From assembly GCA_963678705.1 (NCBI GenBank), contig OY783205.1:10974001-11038000 (forward strand): DNA of 64,000 nucleotides, in the 5' to 3' direction. Below the pieces are notes generated by a model. The model saw only the letters and a program-made list of their open reading frames with translations. It ran no database searches and was not told where the DNA came from. This document shows, one piece after another, positions 55,401 to 64,000 of the stretch. The stretch is from Panorpa germanica (lineage: Eukaryota; Arthropoda; Insecta; Mecoptera; Panorpidae). The position numbers and the translations under genes were made by a program. The stretch's first letter is position 1. Each line of letters starts with the position of its first letter.

Positions 55401-55991
55401 CACCTTAATATCATCCGACTCGTTATCAGTCATACAGTCGTTGAGCAGTAAGGGAATTAATACAAAATTAGACAACAAAATTTATTATGTCAAAGAAAAA
55501 ATAAAAAGGAAATAGATAAGGGCCGAAATATTAACCTAATTCGGATACCGTCACATAAGGGATATAAGGGTAATGAAAAAGCTGACCAAATAGCCAAGCT
55601 AGCTGCTTCCTGTGATAACTACATTTCATATTTTATAAAATCAGACATGAAAGCGGAATTAGAAAAAAATGAAATGAAAAATTGGCAAGACAAGTGGGAT
55701 AATTCTGATAAAGGTAGAGAATTTTATACAATACAACCAATACTAAAACGTAAGCCATGGTTTGCCAAATTAACATGGCCAGGAAGATTAATAACAATAA
55801 CCTCAAGACTAAGAATGAATCATACTGGAGCTCCGAAACATCTAGCAAGAAACAAAATCATTCCAAACTCTATATGCGAATGTGGTGAAGAGGAGGCAGA
55901 CCCTGACCACATTTTGTGGCAATGTAAAAATACTGCAATGGCAAGAAATGGACTCCAAAAGGCCATAGACTTCGTAGACGCTTCCTGTTAA
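52480..55991 (+). pseudogene. LINE ORF2: endonuclease, reverse transcriptase, RNase H
   Basis: Endonuclease: VIVLSETWLDP, FFYAPTT, LILGDWNAK and GSDHAII (52550-53100), with stops at 52726 and 53026. The pre-RT motif reads PNPW*DDEC, the second Trp being TAG (about 53357). RT: TPGPDGISYVML, SYRPIILNN, then a frameshift near 54000, a stop near 54144, FVDIKAAF, GIPQGSALSPLLFN and catalytic SYVDDLVFL (about 54440). RNase H at 55159-55515: LYTDGSKEADG, AELCAIDLA, SSDSLSV, then RIPSHKGYKGNEKADQIA. The C-terminal zinc motif CECGEEEADPDHILWQC is at 55875-55925. Catalytic residues mostly survive but the frame does not. Confidence 0.92.
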
Positions 55992-56151
55992 CACCGCCTT
56001 TTTGATTGCGTAACTGAAATTTATAACTGCAGTAGCCATGAATAGATCATTCTTGTTGTGTGGATATAACGTATAAGAAGAAGCAGAACAATATTAGGGT
56101 CGATAAAAGGCTACGTGCCTAGGAAGCCCGAGAAATTAAATATAAAAAAAA

Positions 56152-56702
56152 ATCTCGGCGACATAAACAAAAGCATGTTTACTAGGATGATTTTAACGCG
56201 TTATATCTGATGACGCGCAGTTCTCGAACATATAACAATAAAGAATGCATAAACAATAGATACCGCGTATATTTGCTATTGATTATGTGTGATCTTTCTA
56301 GAACCAAATACTACGTGATAACAAATAGTGTGACGTCATAGAAATAATCAGAAGGTTAAACAGCTTAATGCATAATTGCATATAGAATTATTTTCTATTA
56401 TTAAGTGAGTCAGTAACCAGCAATCAACCAAAGCAAAACTAATAAGTAAAATAATAAACAGTTATTGTAAATAGTTGTAATTGTTTGGTGTGAATAAATA
56501 AAGTCTGTAAAAATGTTAATCCTTTAAATTATTATTATTTGTGGCTATTTCTTAATTTTATAAGTTACAACTCGACTAAAAAGTAAAAATAATAACTCCG
56601 CTCGGTGATTAATTGAACCCAAAGTCGCAGGCGTACTACGGTACATACATATAGGGGTAGCTGCTACGCACAGACGCCGTTGCGCTCAGTAATATTGTAA
56701 CA
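56152..56702 (+). repeat. LTR relic, family A, copy 6
   Basis: Plus-strand copy; blocks CTAGAACCAAATACTACGTG, TTGGTGTGAATAAATAAAG, AATAACTCCGCTCGGTGATT and the end AATATTGTAACA match reversed 18010-18817. It carries an AATAAA signal near 56496 as expected for an LTR. Its 3' end abuts a (TA)n array. Confidence 0.75.
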
Positions 56703-56704
56703 AT

Positions 56705-56766
<62 letters not shown>
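56703..56766. repeat. (TA)n microsatellite, left of Ty3 element
   Basis: TA run interrupted by the Ty3 insertion; the other part is at 62418-62466. Confidence 0.95.
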
Positions 56767-56768
<2 letters not shown>

Positions 56769-56769
<1 letters not shown>

Positions 56770-57521
56770 GTGGGTTATTTTTTGAAGGAGTAATTTTAAG
56801 TTAGATTATATTTAGTTTTAAGTAAAAGTAAGATAACTGTAAACTAGGGTAGAAATCTTGGATAAGAACGGGGTTATATTTAAATGAATAAATAAACCAG
56901 TGACAGACACTAAAAACCGTTCAATGGTTAATGCTTAGCCGTTCACCTTTGATGTCGAGCGTACGTCTCAGAGAACGTGGCATATAGAACTGTTCGCTAA
57001 CTTTTGAACGTGGTGCGACATGTTTTGGGCGAGGCAGAATATAAAGATGGTTATATGTGTACAGAGAGTTTTATAAAGCAAATGGCGATAGAAATATGTA
57101 AAGAGTATATATGGTCGTTACTGAGTGTTTTATAATTAAGTTAACTTTATTACGGTGTAATAATTGTTATTTTGATCATTGTTTTTGTAGAGTTAGGCAG
57201 CAATATTAATGTTTTAGTACTAAGGTGTATTTTCATTGAAATTATTGTGCTGATAACTATAGACAATTACAACTGCGTATTATGTATTAAGACGTAAAAC
57301 ATTGTGAAAAGACATTTTAATCTAGTGTATTTTGTTGTGAATATAATTAAGATTAATTAACTTTATTTAGATATAAGTTTATGACTTTGATAAGTGATTA
57401 AACAAACTATTATTAACCAAATTAAGTGTTTACTCATTTTAAAAGAAACTATATTGTTGTATTGTACATCAACCTTAGGCTGATGTTAATTGTAACTTAT
57501 AATTGTGGGATAATACCTATA
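56769..57521 (+). repeat. Ty3 5' LTR
   Basis: 753 bp; differs from the 3' LTR at 5 positions by eye (for example near 56943, 57120 and 57290). Confidence 0.95.
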
Positions 57522-57534
57522 AATTGGGGGCTCA

Positions 57535-57686
57535 GAACCGGGATAAGGGCGAAACCAAGTATATTTAGTCAAAAATATATTTAACCTTAGAACCAGACTA
57601 ATTGATTAGAACCGGGTTAAGGGCGAAACCAAGTATATTTAGTCAAAAATATATTTAACCTTAGATCCAGACTTATTGATCAGCGG
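57535..57686 (+). repeat. Leader tandem duplication
   Basis: Two near-identical units of about 75 bp, each starting AGAACCGGG and containing GGGCGAAACCAAGTATATTT; the first overlaps the primer site. Confidence 0.92.
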
Positions 57687-57715
57687 AATCAAGAGGAAAA
57701 CTGAAAATTATAACC

Positions 57716-60130
57716 ATGACACAAGAATTGGACAATTTGTCAGTGGCAGAGCTACGACAAGAACTCAATTTTGTTGGACTCAGTCAGCGTGGGAATCGTG
57801 CAGAATTATTGTCAAGAGTGAACTCATTCAATAGCCGTGTCGGTGAACAGAATAGGTCTGTAAACAATGAAACAGTCAATAAAACTAATTATACATTTTT
57901 AGATTTAGAATTGGCTTTACCTAAATATGATGGGCTTAAAAATGTCAGATTGTGGATTAAACAATTTGATGATTTCTGTGACCAGGCAGAAATAGATACA
58001 AAATACAGATATTTGTATGCCAGGAGATTGTTGACTGATACCGCAAAACAATTTGTTAATTTCGAAACCAGGATAATAAATTGGGATACATTTAAATCGT
58101 ATTTGATTGATGAATTTGATACGAGTTTGAATAGCGCACAGGTTCACAAAATGCTTCAACAAAGGGTGAAGAAGCCAGCTGAAAGTATCCGTCAATATGT
58201 GTATGATATTTTAGATATAGCTAGACAAGCAGACGTCGAAGAAGCAGCTATTATGGATTATATCATAGCAGGAATTCGCGACAGTGCAGCCAACAAGGTA
58301 ATACTTTATGGAGCTGAGAATATTGGACAACTTAGACGTAAGCTGGAACAATATGAAAAAATGAAAATGGATACCCAGGACTATGATAGGAGATCTAGGT
58401 CAGGTACCAAAACTAAAATCGAGACAACAGGTGAGAAGATTAAATGTTTTAATTGTGGTTCGATGTCACACTCATCTAAGGTGTGTCCCGATAAAGACAA
58501 GGGTTATAAATGTTTTAATTGTGGTAATTATGGACATATTAGCCGAAATTGTAATACTAAAATAAAAACTGTTAAAGCGGAACATAATGTTATGAAAGTT
58601 GAAATGATAAAATCAATTTGTGTTAACAACGGGAGTAATGTAAATGCTTTAATAGACACTGGCAGTGATTTGTCAGCAGTGCGGGAAGATTATTTTAAAA
58701 CATTAAAGAATGTTAAATTATATGACTCTGAAATAACAATACGTGGTTTATCAAACTCAAGAGTAAATTCTATAGGTAGAATTGAATTGGACATTGAAAT
58801 TGATTCAGAACCTTACGTGGGTTATTTTGAGGTGTTGCCATCTCATGCAATGCATATGAACATGGTGATAGGATTGGACATTATAGCTAAAGCTAAAGTA
58901 GTTATTGATAAAACCGGGGTTACATTTCATAAACTTTATAGCGATAAAGATGTAGATGAAAGTGAGGTTAAACAATTAATGACAATGAAAATAGACTATG
59001 GTGATAAAGAAAGTGAATTAGATTTATCTCATATAAACGATAAAAATGTTGTTAATAAAATACACGAGTTGGTGAACAACTACAAACCAAAAGAGTATTA
59101 TAACTCTGAAATTCAAATGACAATTACGTTGAAAGATGATACTTCCATATTTTCCAGACCGCGTAGACTACCACCTGTGGATCGACAAGATATTCAGAAA
59201 CAGCTGGATGACTGGTTAGAAAAGGATATCATTCGAGCAAGTAATTCGGATTACGCAAGTCAGATAGTGTTGGTCTCCAAGAAGGACGGAACAAAACGCA
59301 TTTGCTGTGATTATCGTCGTTTGAATGAACAAGCAATGAAGGATAGGTATCCACTACCTATTATTGAGCAACAAATCGACAAACTACAGGGTAGCAGTAT
59401 ATTCACTACATTGGATTTGGAGAACGGGTTTTTTCATGTACCAATACGTGAGGATTGCAAGAAGTATACCTCGTTTGTTGTAGAAAATGCGCAGTATGAA
59501 TTCAACTGGGCACCATTCGGTTTTTGTAACTCCCCTGCTGTATTTCAAAGACATGTAAATATTATTTTTAGGGAATTAATGCAAAAGGGTATAGTAGTGT
59601 TATATTTAGATGATATTGTGATACTTGCCACAAGTTTGCAGGAAGCTCTGACTAATTTTGAAAAGGTGTTACAGACAGCTTCGGAGCATGGATTAAAAAT
59701 AAAATGGAAAAAATGTCAATTTTTGAAACAGGAAATTAATTACTTGGGATATGTAATTAAACAAGGTACTGTTCGTCCCTCTGAGGATAAAGTCAAAGCA
59801 GTCAAGCATTTTCCGATGCCGAAGACCACGAAACAAGTACAAAGCTTCTTAGGTTTGGTGGGCTATTTCCGAAAGTTTATACCACAATTTGCTAAGTTAG
59901 CGAGGCCTTTGAGTGAGTTACTCAAAAAGGACAGTCATTTCAAGTTTGAATATGAACAAGTAAGTGCATTTAACAATTTAAAAGATTTGTTATTAAAAGA
60001 CCCTATACTCAAAATATTTAGATATGGAGTATACACAGAATTGCATACAGATGCCAGCAAGGATGGATATGGCGCTTATTACTACAAAAATGCAATATTG
60101 ATGACAGTATGCATCCAGTTAGTTACATGA
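57716..60130 (+). CDS. gag-pol: Ty3 Gag-Pol, N-terminal part: SAP-like domain, capsid, CCHC x2, protease, RT
   Basis: 804 residues from ATG 57716. Residues 8-35 (LSVAELRQELNFVGLSQRG then NRAELLSRV) fit the SAP helix-turn-helix consensus. The capsid region LPKYDGLKNVRLWIKQFDDF follows at about residues 72-190. Two intact CCHC knuckles (CFNCGSMSHSSKVC, CFNCGNYGHISRNC), protease LIDTGSDLSAV, RT with LVSKKDGTKR, FTTLDLENGFFH and catalytic YLDDIVIL, then the start of RNase H (LHTDASKDGYGAY). Gag and pol share one frame. Near 60090 the frame is lost by one base and ends at TGA; RNase H continues in the next ORF. Confidence 0.95.
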   Translation: MTQELDNLSVAELRQELNFVGLSQRGNRAELLSRVNSFNSRVGEQNRSVNNETVNKTNYTFLDLELALPKYDGLKNVRLWIKQFDDFCDQAEIDTKYRYLYARRLLTDTAKQFVNFETRIINWDTFKSYLIDEFDTSLNSAQVHKMLQQRVKKPAESIRQYVYDILDIARQADVEEAAIMDYIIAGIRDSAANKVILYGAENIGQLRRKLEQYEKMKMDTQDYDRRSRSGTKTKIETTGEKIKCFNCGSMSHSSKVCPDKDKGYKCFNCGNYGHISRNCNTKIKTVKAEHNVMKVEMIKSICVNNGSNVNALIDTGSDLSAVREDYFKTLKNVKLYDSEITIRGLSNSRVNSIGRIELDIEIDSEPYVGYFEVLPSHAMHMNMVIGLDIIAKAKVVIDKTGVTFHKLYSDKDVDESEVKQLMTMKIDYGDKESELDLSHINDKNVVNKIHELVNNYKPKEYYNSEIQMTITLKDDTSIFSRPRRLPPVDRQDIQKQLDDWLEKDIIRASNSDYASQIVLVSKKDGTKRICCDYRRLNEQAMKDRYPLPIIEQQIDKLQGSSIFTTLDLENGFFHVPIREDCKKYTSFVVENAQYEFNWAPFGFCNSPAVFQRHVNIIFRELMQKGIVVLYLDDIVILATSLQEALTNFEKVLQTASEHGLKIKWKKCQFLKQEINYLGYVIKQGTVRPSEDKVKAVKHFPMPKTTKQVQSFLGLVGYFRKFIPQFAKLARPLSELLKKDSHFKFEYEQVSAFNNLKDLLLKDPILKIFRYGVYTELHTDASKDGYGAYYYKNAILMTVCIQLVT

Positions 60131-61623
60131 GTAGAAAAACCACTGCAGCGGAACGAAATTATCATTCTTACGAATTGGAGGTACTAGCGATAGTAGAAGC
60201 TCTAAAGAAATACAGGGTTTATTTAATTGGGCAGCCATGTAAGATAATTACCGATTGCAATGCATTTAATATGACGTTAAAGAAAAAAGATTTAGGAACA
60301 CGCGTAGCAAGGTGGCCTTTATTGTTACAAGAATATAATTATACCATTGAACATAGATCAAGAACCAGGATGAGGCATGTAGATTCTCTAAGCAGAAATC
60401 CAGTAATGTATTGGATAGAATCGTCAGTAATAACGAAATTACGAAATGCTCAGTTGAAGGATGATCACATTGTTAAGAAGATAGAGACAATACAAGCAAA
60501 AAATTATGCAGGAAAGTATTTAATAGAAAATGAATTATTATACAGGTTGAAAGACGATCAAAAGCTGTTAGTAGTACCGAGTAATATGCAATCAGAAATA
60601 ATACGTAAAGCACACGATTTAGGACATTGTGGATTGCATAAATGTCAAGAAATAATTAACAGAGAATTTTGGATCAATGATTTAGCTGGAAAAGTTAAAA
60701 ACTGTATAGATAATTGTGTAAACTGTATATTAGCAAGCAGAAAAGTAGGTAAAGTAGAAGGTTACTTAAACTCTATACCTAAGGTAGGTTTACCTTTAGA
60801 CACATGGCATATAGATCAGTTAGGACCTTTACAAACAACAGGCAAAAAGTATAAACATATTCTCGTTATAGTAGATGCTTTTACAAAATTTGTTTGGTTG
60901 TTTCCTACTAAGTCAACAGGCACCGATGAAGTAATACAGAAATTGAAAGTAATAGCAGAAGTATTCGGAAACCCAAGAAGGATAATTTCTGACAGGGGAA
61001 CAGCTTTTACTTCAACAGATTTCAAAGATTATTGTACTGTAGAAAAAATTGAACATGTGTTAATAACTACGGGAGTACCAAGGGGCAATGGCCAGGTGGA
61101 ACGAATAAATGGAATTATTGTACCTGTGTTAGCGAAGTTAGCTCTAAAGGATCCAAGTAAGTGGTATTTACATGTTAGTAAACTACAGTTAATGCTAAAT
61201 AGTACTTTTCAAAAAGGAATTAAAATGACACCATTTGAATTAATGATTGGGGTTAAAATGAAAACCAAACAAGACATGAAAATAATAGAATTGATTACAG
61301 AAGAAATACAAAATGAGTTTGTAGAGAAACGTGAGAAGCTGAGAGAAGAGGCTAAAGGAAATATACTAAAAATTCAGCAGGAAAATAGGACTAGCTACAA
61401 TAGAAAATGCAAAGCACCAAGAAAGTATACACTGAACAGTTTAGTGGCCATACAACGTACACAATTTGCAACAGGAGCTAAAGTTAAAGCTAAATTTTTG
61501 GGACCATACAAAATAATGAAAATTAAAGGAAATGATCGTTATGACGTGGAGAAGGCAGAAGAATGTGAAGGACCAATAAGAACTTCTACATCAGCCGACA
61601 TGATGAAACCATGGGCAGGATGA
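60109..61623 (+). CDS. pol: Ty3 Pol, C-terminal part: RNase H and integrase
   Basis: Open from about 60090; the Met at 60109 is internal to RNase H (MHPVSYMSRKTTAAERNY), so this is not a natural start but the continuation of the upstream frame. RNase H residues ELEVLAIVEAL and TDCNAF follow. The integrase has an HHCC finger (AHDLGHCGLHKCQE, CIDNCVNC) and core blocks WHIDQLGP, ISDRGTAF and NGQVERINGI providing D-D-E. The C-terminal domain ends KFLGPYKIMKIKGNDRYDV. All catalytic residues are present; one base change would separate this from an intact pol. Confidence 0.94.
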   Translation: MHPVSYMSRKTTAAERNYHSYELEVLAIVEALKKYRVYLIGQPCKIITDCNAFNMTLKKKDLGTRVARWPLLLQEYNYTIEHRSRTRMRHVDSLSRNPVMYWIESSVITKLRNAQLKDDHIVKKIETIQAKNYAGKYLIENELLYRLKDDQKLLVVPSNMQSEIIRKAHDLGHCGLHKCQEIINREFWINDLAGKVKNCIDNCVNCILASRKVGKVEGYLNSIPKVGLPLDTWHIDQLGPLQTTGKKYKHILVIVDAFTKFVWLFPTKSTGTDEVIQKLKVIAEVFGNPRRIISDRGTAFTSTDFKDYCTVEKIEHVLITTGVPRGNGQVERINGIIVPVLAKLALKDPSKWYLHVSKLQLMLNSTFQKGIKMTPFELMIGVKMKTKQDMKIIELITEEIQNEFVEKREKLREEAKGNILKIQQENRTSYNRKCKAPRKYTLNSLVAIQRTQFATGAKVKAKFLGPYKIMKIKGNDRYDVEKAEECEGPIRTSTSADMMKPWAG

Positions 61624-61664
61624 TTTAGCAACTGAGGACAGTTACTAGTCAGGAAGGGCCGAGT

Positions 61665-62413
61665 TGTGGGTTATTTTTTGAAGGAGTAATTTTAAGTTAG
61701 ATTATATTTAGTTTTAAGTAAAAGTAAGATAACTGTAAACTAGGGTAGAAATCTTGGATAAGAACGGGGTTATATTTAAATGAATAAATAAACCAGTGAC
61801 AGACACTAAAAACCGTTCAATGGTTAATGCTTAGCCGTTCACTTTTGATGTCGAGCGTACGTCTCAGAGAACGTGGCATATAGAACTGTTCGCTAACTTT
61901 TGAACGTGGTGCGACATGTTTTGGGCGAGGCAGAATATAAAGATGGTTATATGTGTACAGAGAGTTTTATAAAGCAAATGGCGATAGAAATATGTAAAGA
62001 GTATATATGGTCGTTATTGAATGTTTTATAATTAAGTTAACTTTATTACGGTGTAATAATTGTTATTTTGATCATTGTTTTTGTAGAGTTAGGCAGCAAT
62101 ATTAATGTTTTAGTACTAAGGTGTATTTTCATTGAAATTATTGTGCTGATAACTATAGACAATTACAACTGCGTATTATGTATTGAGACGTAAAACATTG
62201 TGAAAAGACATTTTAATCTAGTGTATTTTGTTGTGAATATAATTAAGATTAATTAACTTTATTTAGATATAAGTTTATGACTTTGATAAGTGATTAAACA
62301 AACTATTATTAACCAAATTAAGTGTTTACTCATTTTAAAAGAAACTATATTGTTGTATTGTACATCAACCTTAGGCTGATGTTAATTGTAACTTATAATT
62401 GTGGGATAATACC

Positions 62414-62417
<4 letters not shown>
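61665..62417 (+). repeat. Ty3 3' LTR
   Basis: 753 bp partner of 56769-57521, running into (TA)n at 62418. Confidence 0.95.

Positions 62418-62466
<49 letters not shown>
62418..62466. repeat. (TA)n microsatellite, right of Ty3 element
   Basis: Continuation of the array at 56703-56766. Confidence 0.95.
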
Positions 62467-62468
<2 letters not shown>

Positions 62469-64000
62469 TCGTATTTCAAACGATCGATATCTAATCTAAT
62501 CTGGATCAAGTTGTATTTTAATATAATAAGTGAGAACACAGATATAGAATAATAGCAACATGAGCTAAAATAAAGACTCAAAGTGAAAATAGAATTTATA
62601 GCAAGATAATTATCAATTTAATCTTAATTATCGATCAGGATCTAATTAAAAAATATATTATACTAAATATAAAAGACTTATTTTAATAGAGAGCTATATA
62701 AATATATATTTTAAATAATTGATAATAACTAAATTAAGAGTACGATTCACTCGTTTTAAGAGGAAAACTCTGTAGCATATCAACCACGGACATCGTCAGT
62801 GTACTATTATCATTGTTCTTGGCATCCGCTTTTTCATGGCCCAGCATGATCAACTTGTACGGCTCTGCATTGGCCCAATACATAATCAATAAAATGTTAG
62901 TTATCATAATTATGACCTGGTGCTTTAAAAATATAATCAAAAGCACACGAAAAATTTCCGTACTATAACGGAGATTATCATGATAAACACAGCAATATCA
63001 CTTTACTGCTTCTACAATTATATGGGATTAGCAATTTAAAAAAAGGGGGCCTCAACCAACGCTAAGACCGCAACGCGCAATATTAATACCCGATAGTCAC
63101 AAAATGAAAATGATTAAATCACCTTGCCGACTTACTAAATTTGCGGACTCCTAGTGTTACACAATACACCAAAACTATCAGTAACTAACTAAGTACGGAA
63201 ATTAATAAATATCTTCACCCAAAAATTTTCTATTAGCAATTGTCAATCCACATATAATATCGTAAAACAAATTCACCATTTTATGACACTGTACCGCACG
63301 GCGTACGCTACTTGACTCTTCCCCGTCCTTATCCGTTAGTCGAGAACTCCCGCCGGTTCCTTCACCTCTCTTCACCGAGCTGCCAGAGGCTACCTGTGAA
63401 ATAACTCCGATTACAAACTGGCCACTTGATTCCAATGTCAGTCGTTACTAAAAATCAAAAGTATTAGAAAAAAGTACAACACAAAAAAAAAATGACGTAG
63501 TTGTGACGGATATACAATAGCTACGTCACAAGTTTCATGCATAGCTCTTGTAATTATAGTAAATACAGGCTGAGTACGTGGGTAGAGGAGTTGCGTGATA
63601 AGCTTTGTTGGGATGCTGGAAGGGCCTCAAACGTTGCTAGAGCAGTGGGCGCAACATAGAAACTCCTCCTTGGACTCACGTGCTAATACCATATCACAAG
63701 GAGAAGAATTTTTTCAAGAAATAAGGTGTGTGGGGGATATGGACTGCACGGGCTCAGTGTCAGTCATAAAAGGATCTTTGGAGCGACCCGCTAAACAGCG
63801 TGGAGATCTTTAGTAATTGTGGACCAAAAAGAAATTGCGGCTCGATTTATGTTTAAGGCTACGATTATTAGAACGAGATCACTGGATATATCTATCCATA
63901 TACAAAAAGCAGGGAAATTTCTCCAGATCACAAATAGAGAAGCTGTGTTACCAGCAAGTTCCACAGTCTCCAAGAGTTTGCAAGACCTAGTACATTAATT
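62467..64000. other. Unassigned region with a few open frames
   Basis: AT-rich to 62730, then closer to coding composition. A minus-strand frame at 62734-62946 has a hydrophobic N-terminal segment (IIMITNILLIMYW) and a polar tail ending QSFPLKTSESYS; it could be a terminal exon of a membrane or secreted protein. Other frames are 63202-63435 (minus; donor-like CACAG/GTAGCC inside), 63595-63813 (plus) and 63815-63996 (plus, open to the window edge region). I recognise none of them and see no repeat match elsewhere in the window. Confidence 0.3.

Larger units (their letters stand above)
51183..56150 (+). mobile_element. Near-complete, decayed LINE with RNase H (I-like superfamily)
   Basis: ORF1 51183-52239, ORF2 about 52480-55991, 3' UTR to a short A tail (about 56140-56150). 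The domain set (zinc-knuckle ORF1; apurinic-type endonuclease, RT, RNase H and a C-terminal CECG motif in ORF2) fits the I superfamily of LINEs. At least six stops or frameshifts inactivate it. It ends where LTR relic copy 6 begins, so it may have inserted into that relic. Confidence 0.9.
56769..62417 (+). mobile_element. Full-length young Ty3/gypsy element
   Basis: 5649 bp. LTRs 56769-57521 and 61665-62417, both 753 bp, begin TGTGGG and end ACCTATA or ACCTACA; I count five differences. A primer-site candidate TTGGGGGCTCAGAACCGGGA follows, resembling the proline-tRNA site TGGGGGCTCGTCCGGGAT with extra bases. A purine-rich tract AGGAAGGGCCGAG precedes the 3' LTR. The leader has a 75-bp tandem duplication. 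There is one long gag-pol frame and a second frame for the rest of pol. No env and no chromodomain were seen. It sits in a (TA)n array, so the target duplication cannot be delimited. Confidence 0.96.

Noticed and set aside
60080-60130. Programmed ribosomal frameshift in the Ty3 element
   Set aside because: The shift lies in the middle of RNase H, gag and pol are already in one frame, and I see no slippery site with a downstream structure.

Overview
The window is insect nuclear DNA, AT-rich and dominated by nested transposable elements. Spliced exons with GT/AG borders, insect-type LINEs, a mariner, a PIF/Harbinger element, LTR retrotransposons of the Copia, Ty3/gypsy and BEL/Pao types, and a nuclear copy of a mitochondrial segment with the usual insect gene order all point there. 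Several LINE tails have the arginine/glutamate-rich C-terminus that I associate with ant and other hymenopteran LINEs, so Hymenoptera is my best but unproven guess.

Layout. 1-1575: decayed LINE, minus strand. About 1990-6549 and 11530-12320: nuclear mitochondrial insertion (NUMT) carrying CYTB, ND6, trnT, ND4L, ND4, ND5, trnA, ND3, trnG and COX3 remnants. It is split by a young full-length Copia element (6550-11529) with identical LTRs and a 5-bp target duplication. 15345-40725: scattered exons of one carboxylesterase-like gene on the plus strand. Its introns and flanks hold several LINE relics, LTR relics, an uncharacterised invertebrate ORF family (minus, about 25490-26645), a mariner relic, a gypsy element lacking most of pol (33322-35799) and a BEL/Pao fragment (36480-37670). 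The esterase exons show a frameshift, a lost oxyanion-hole motif, no recognisable nucleophile-serine exon and no recognisable catalytic histidine, so it is probably a pseudogene or a non-catalytic relative.

41591-44770: a four-deep nest: LTR relic, mariner inside it, Harbinger inside the mariner, and another LTR relic next to a (TA)n array inside the Harbinger. 45735-46756: an intron-containing N-terminal piece of a Mutator-like transposase, directly followed by a second, older copy of the pol-deleted gypsy element (46757-48310). 48580-51160: mosaic of LINE tail pieces in tandem, dispersed repeats and a GC-rich island. 51183-56150: nearly complete but decayed LINE (gag-like ORF1; endonuclease, RT, RNase H). 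56152-56702: LTR relic. 56769-62417: young full-length Ty3/gypsy element with a SAP-like domain at the Gag N-terminus, inserted into a (TA)n array. 62467-64000: no gene I can name.

The only apparently intact protein-coding genes belong to retrotransposons: Copia gag and pol, and most of the Ty3 gag-pol. The most interesting points are the TAATG overlap joining Copia gag and pol, two copies of a gag-bearing non-autonomous gypsy family sharing one deletion structure, and the SAP-Gag fusion.
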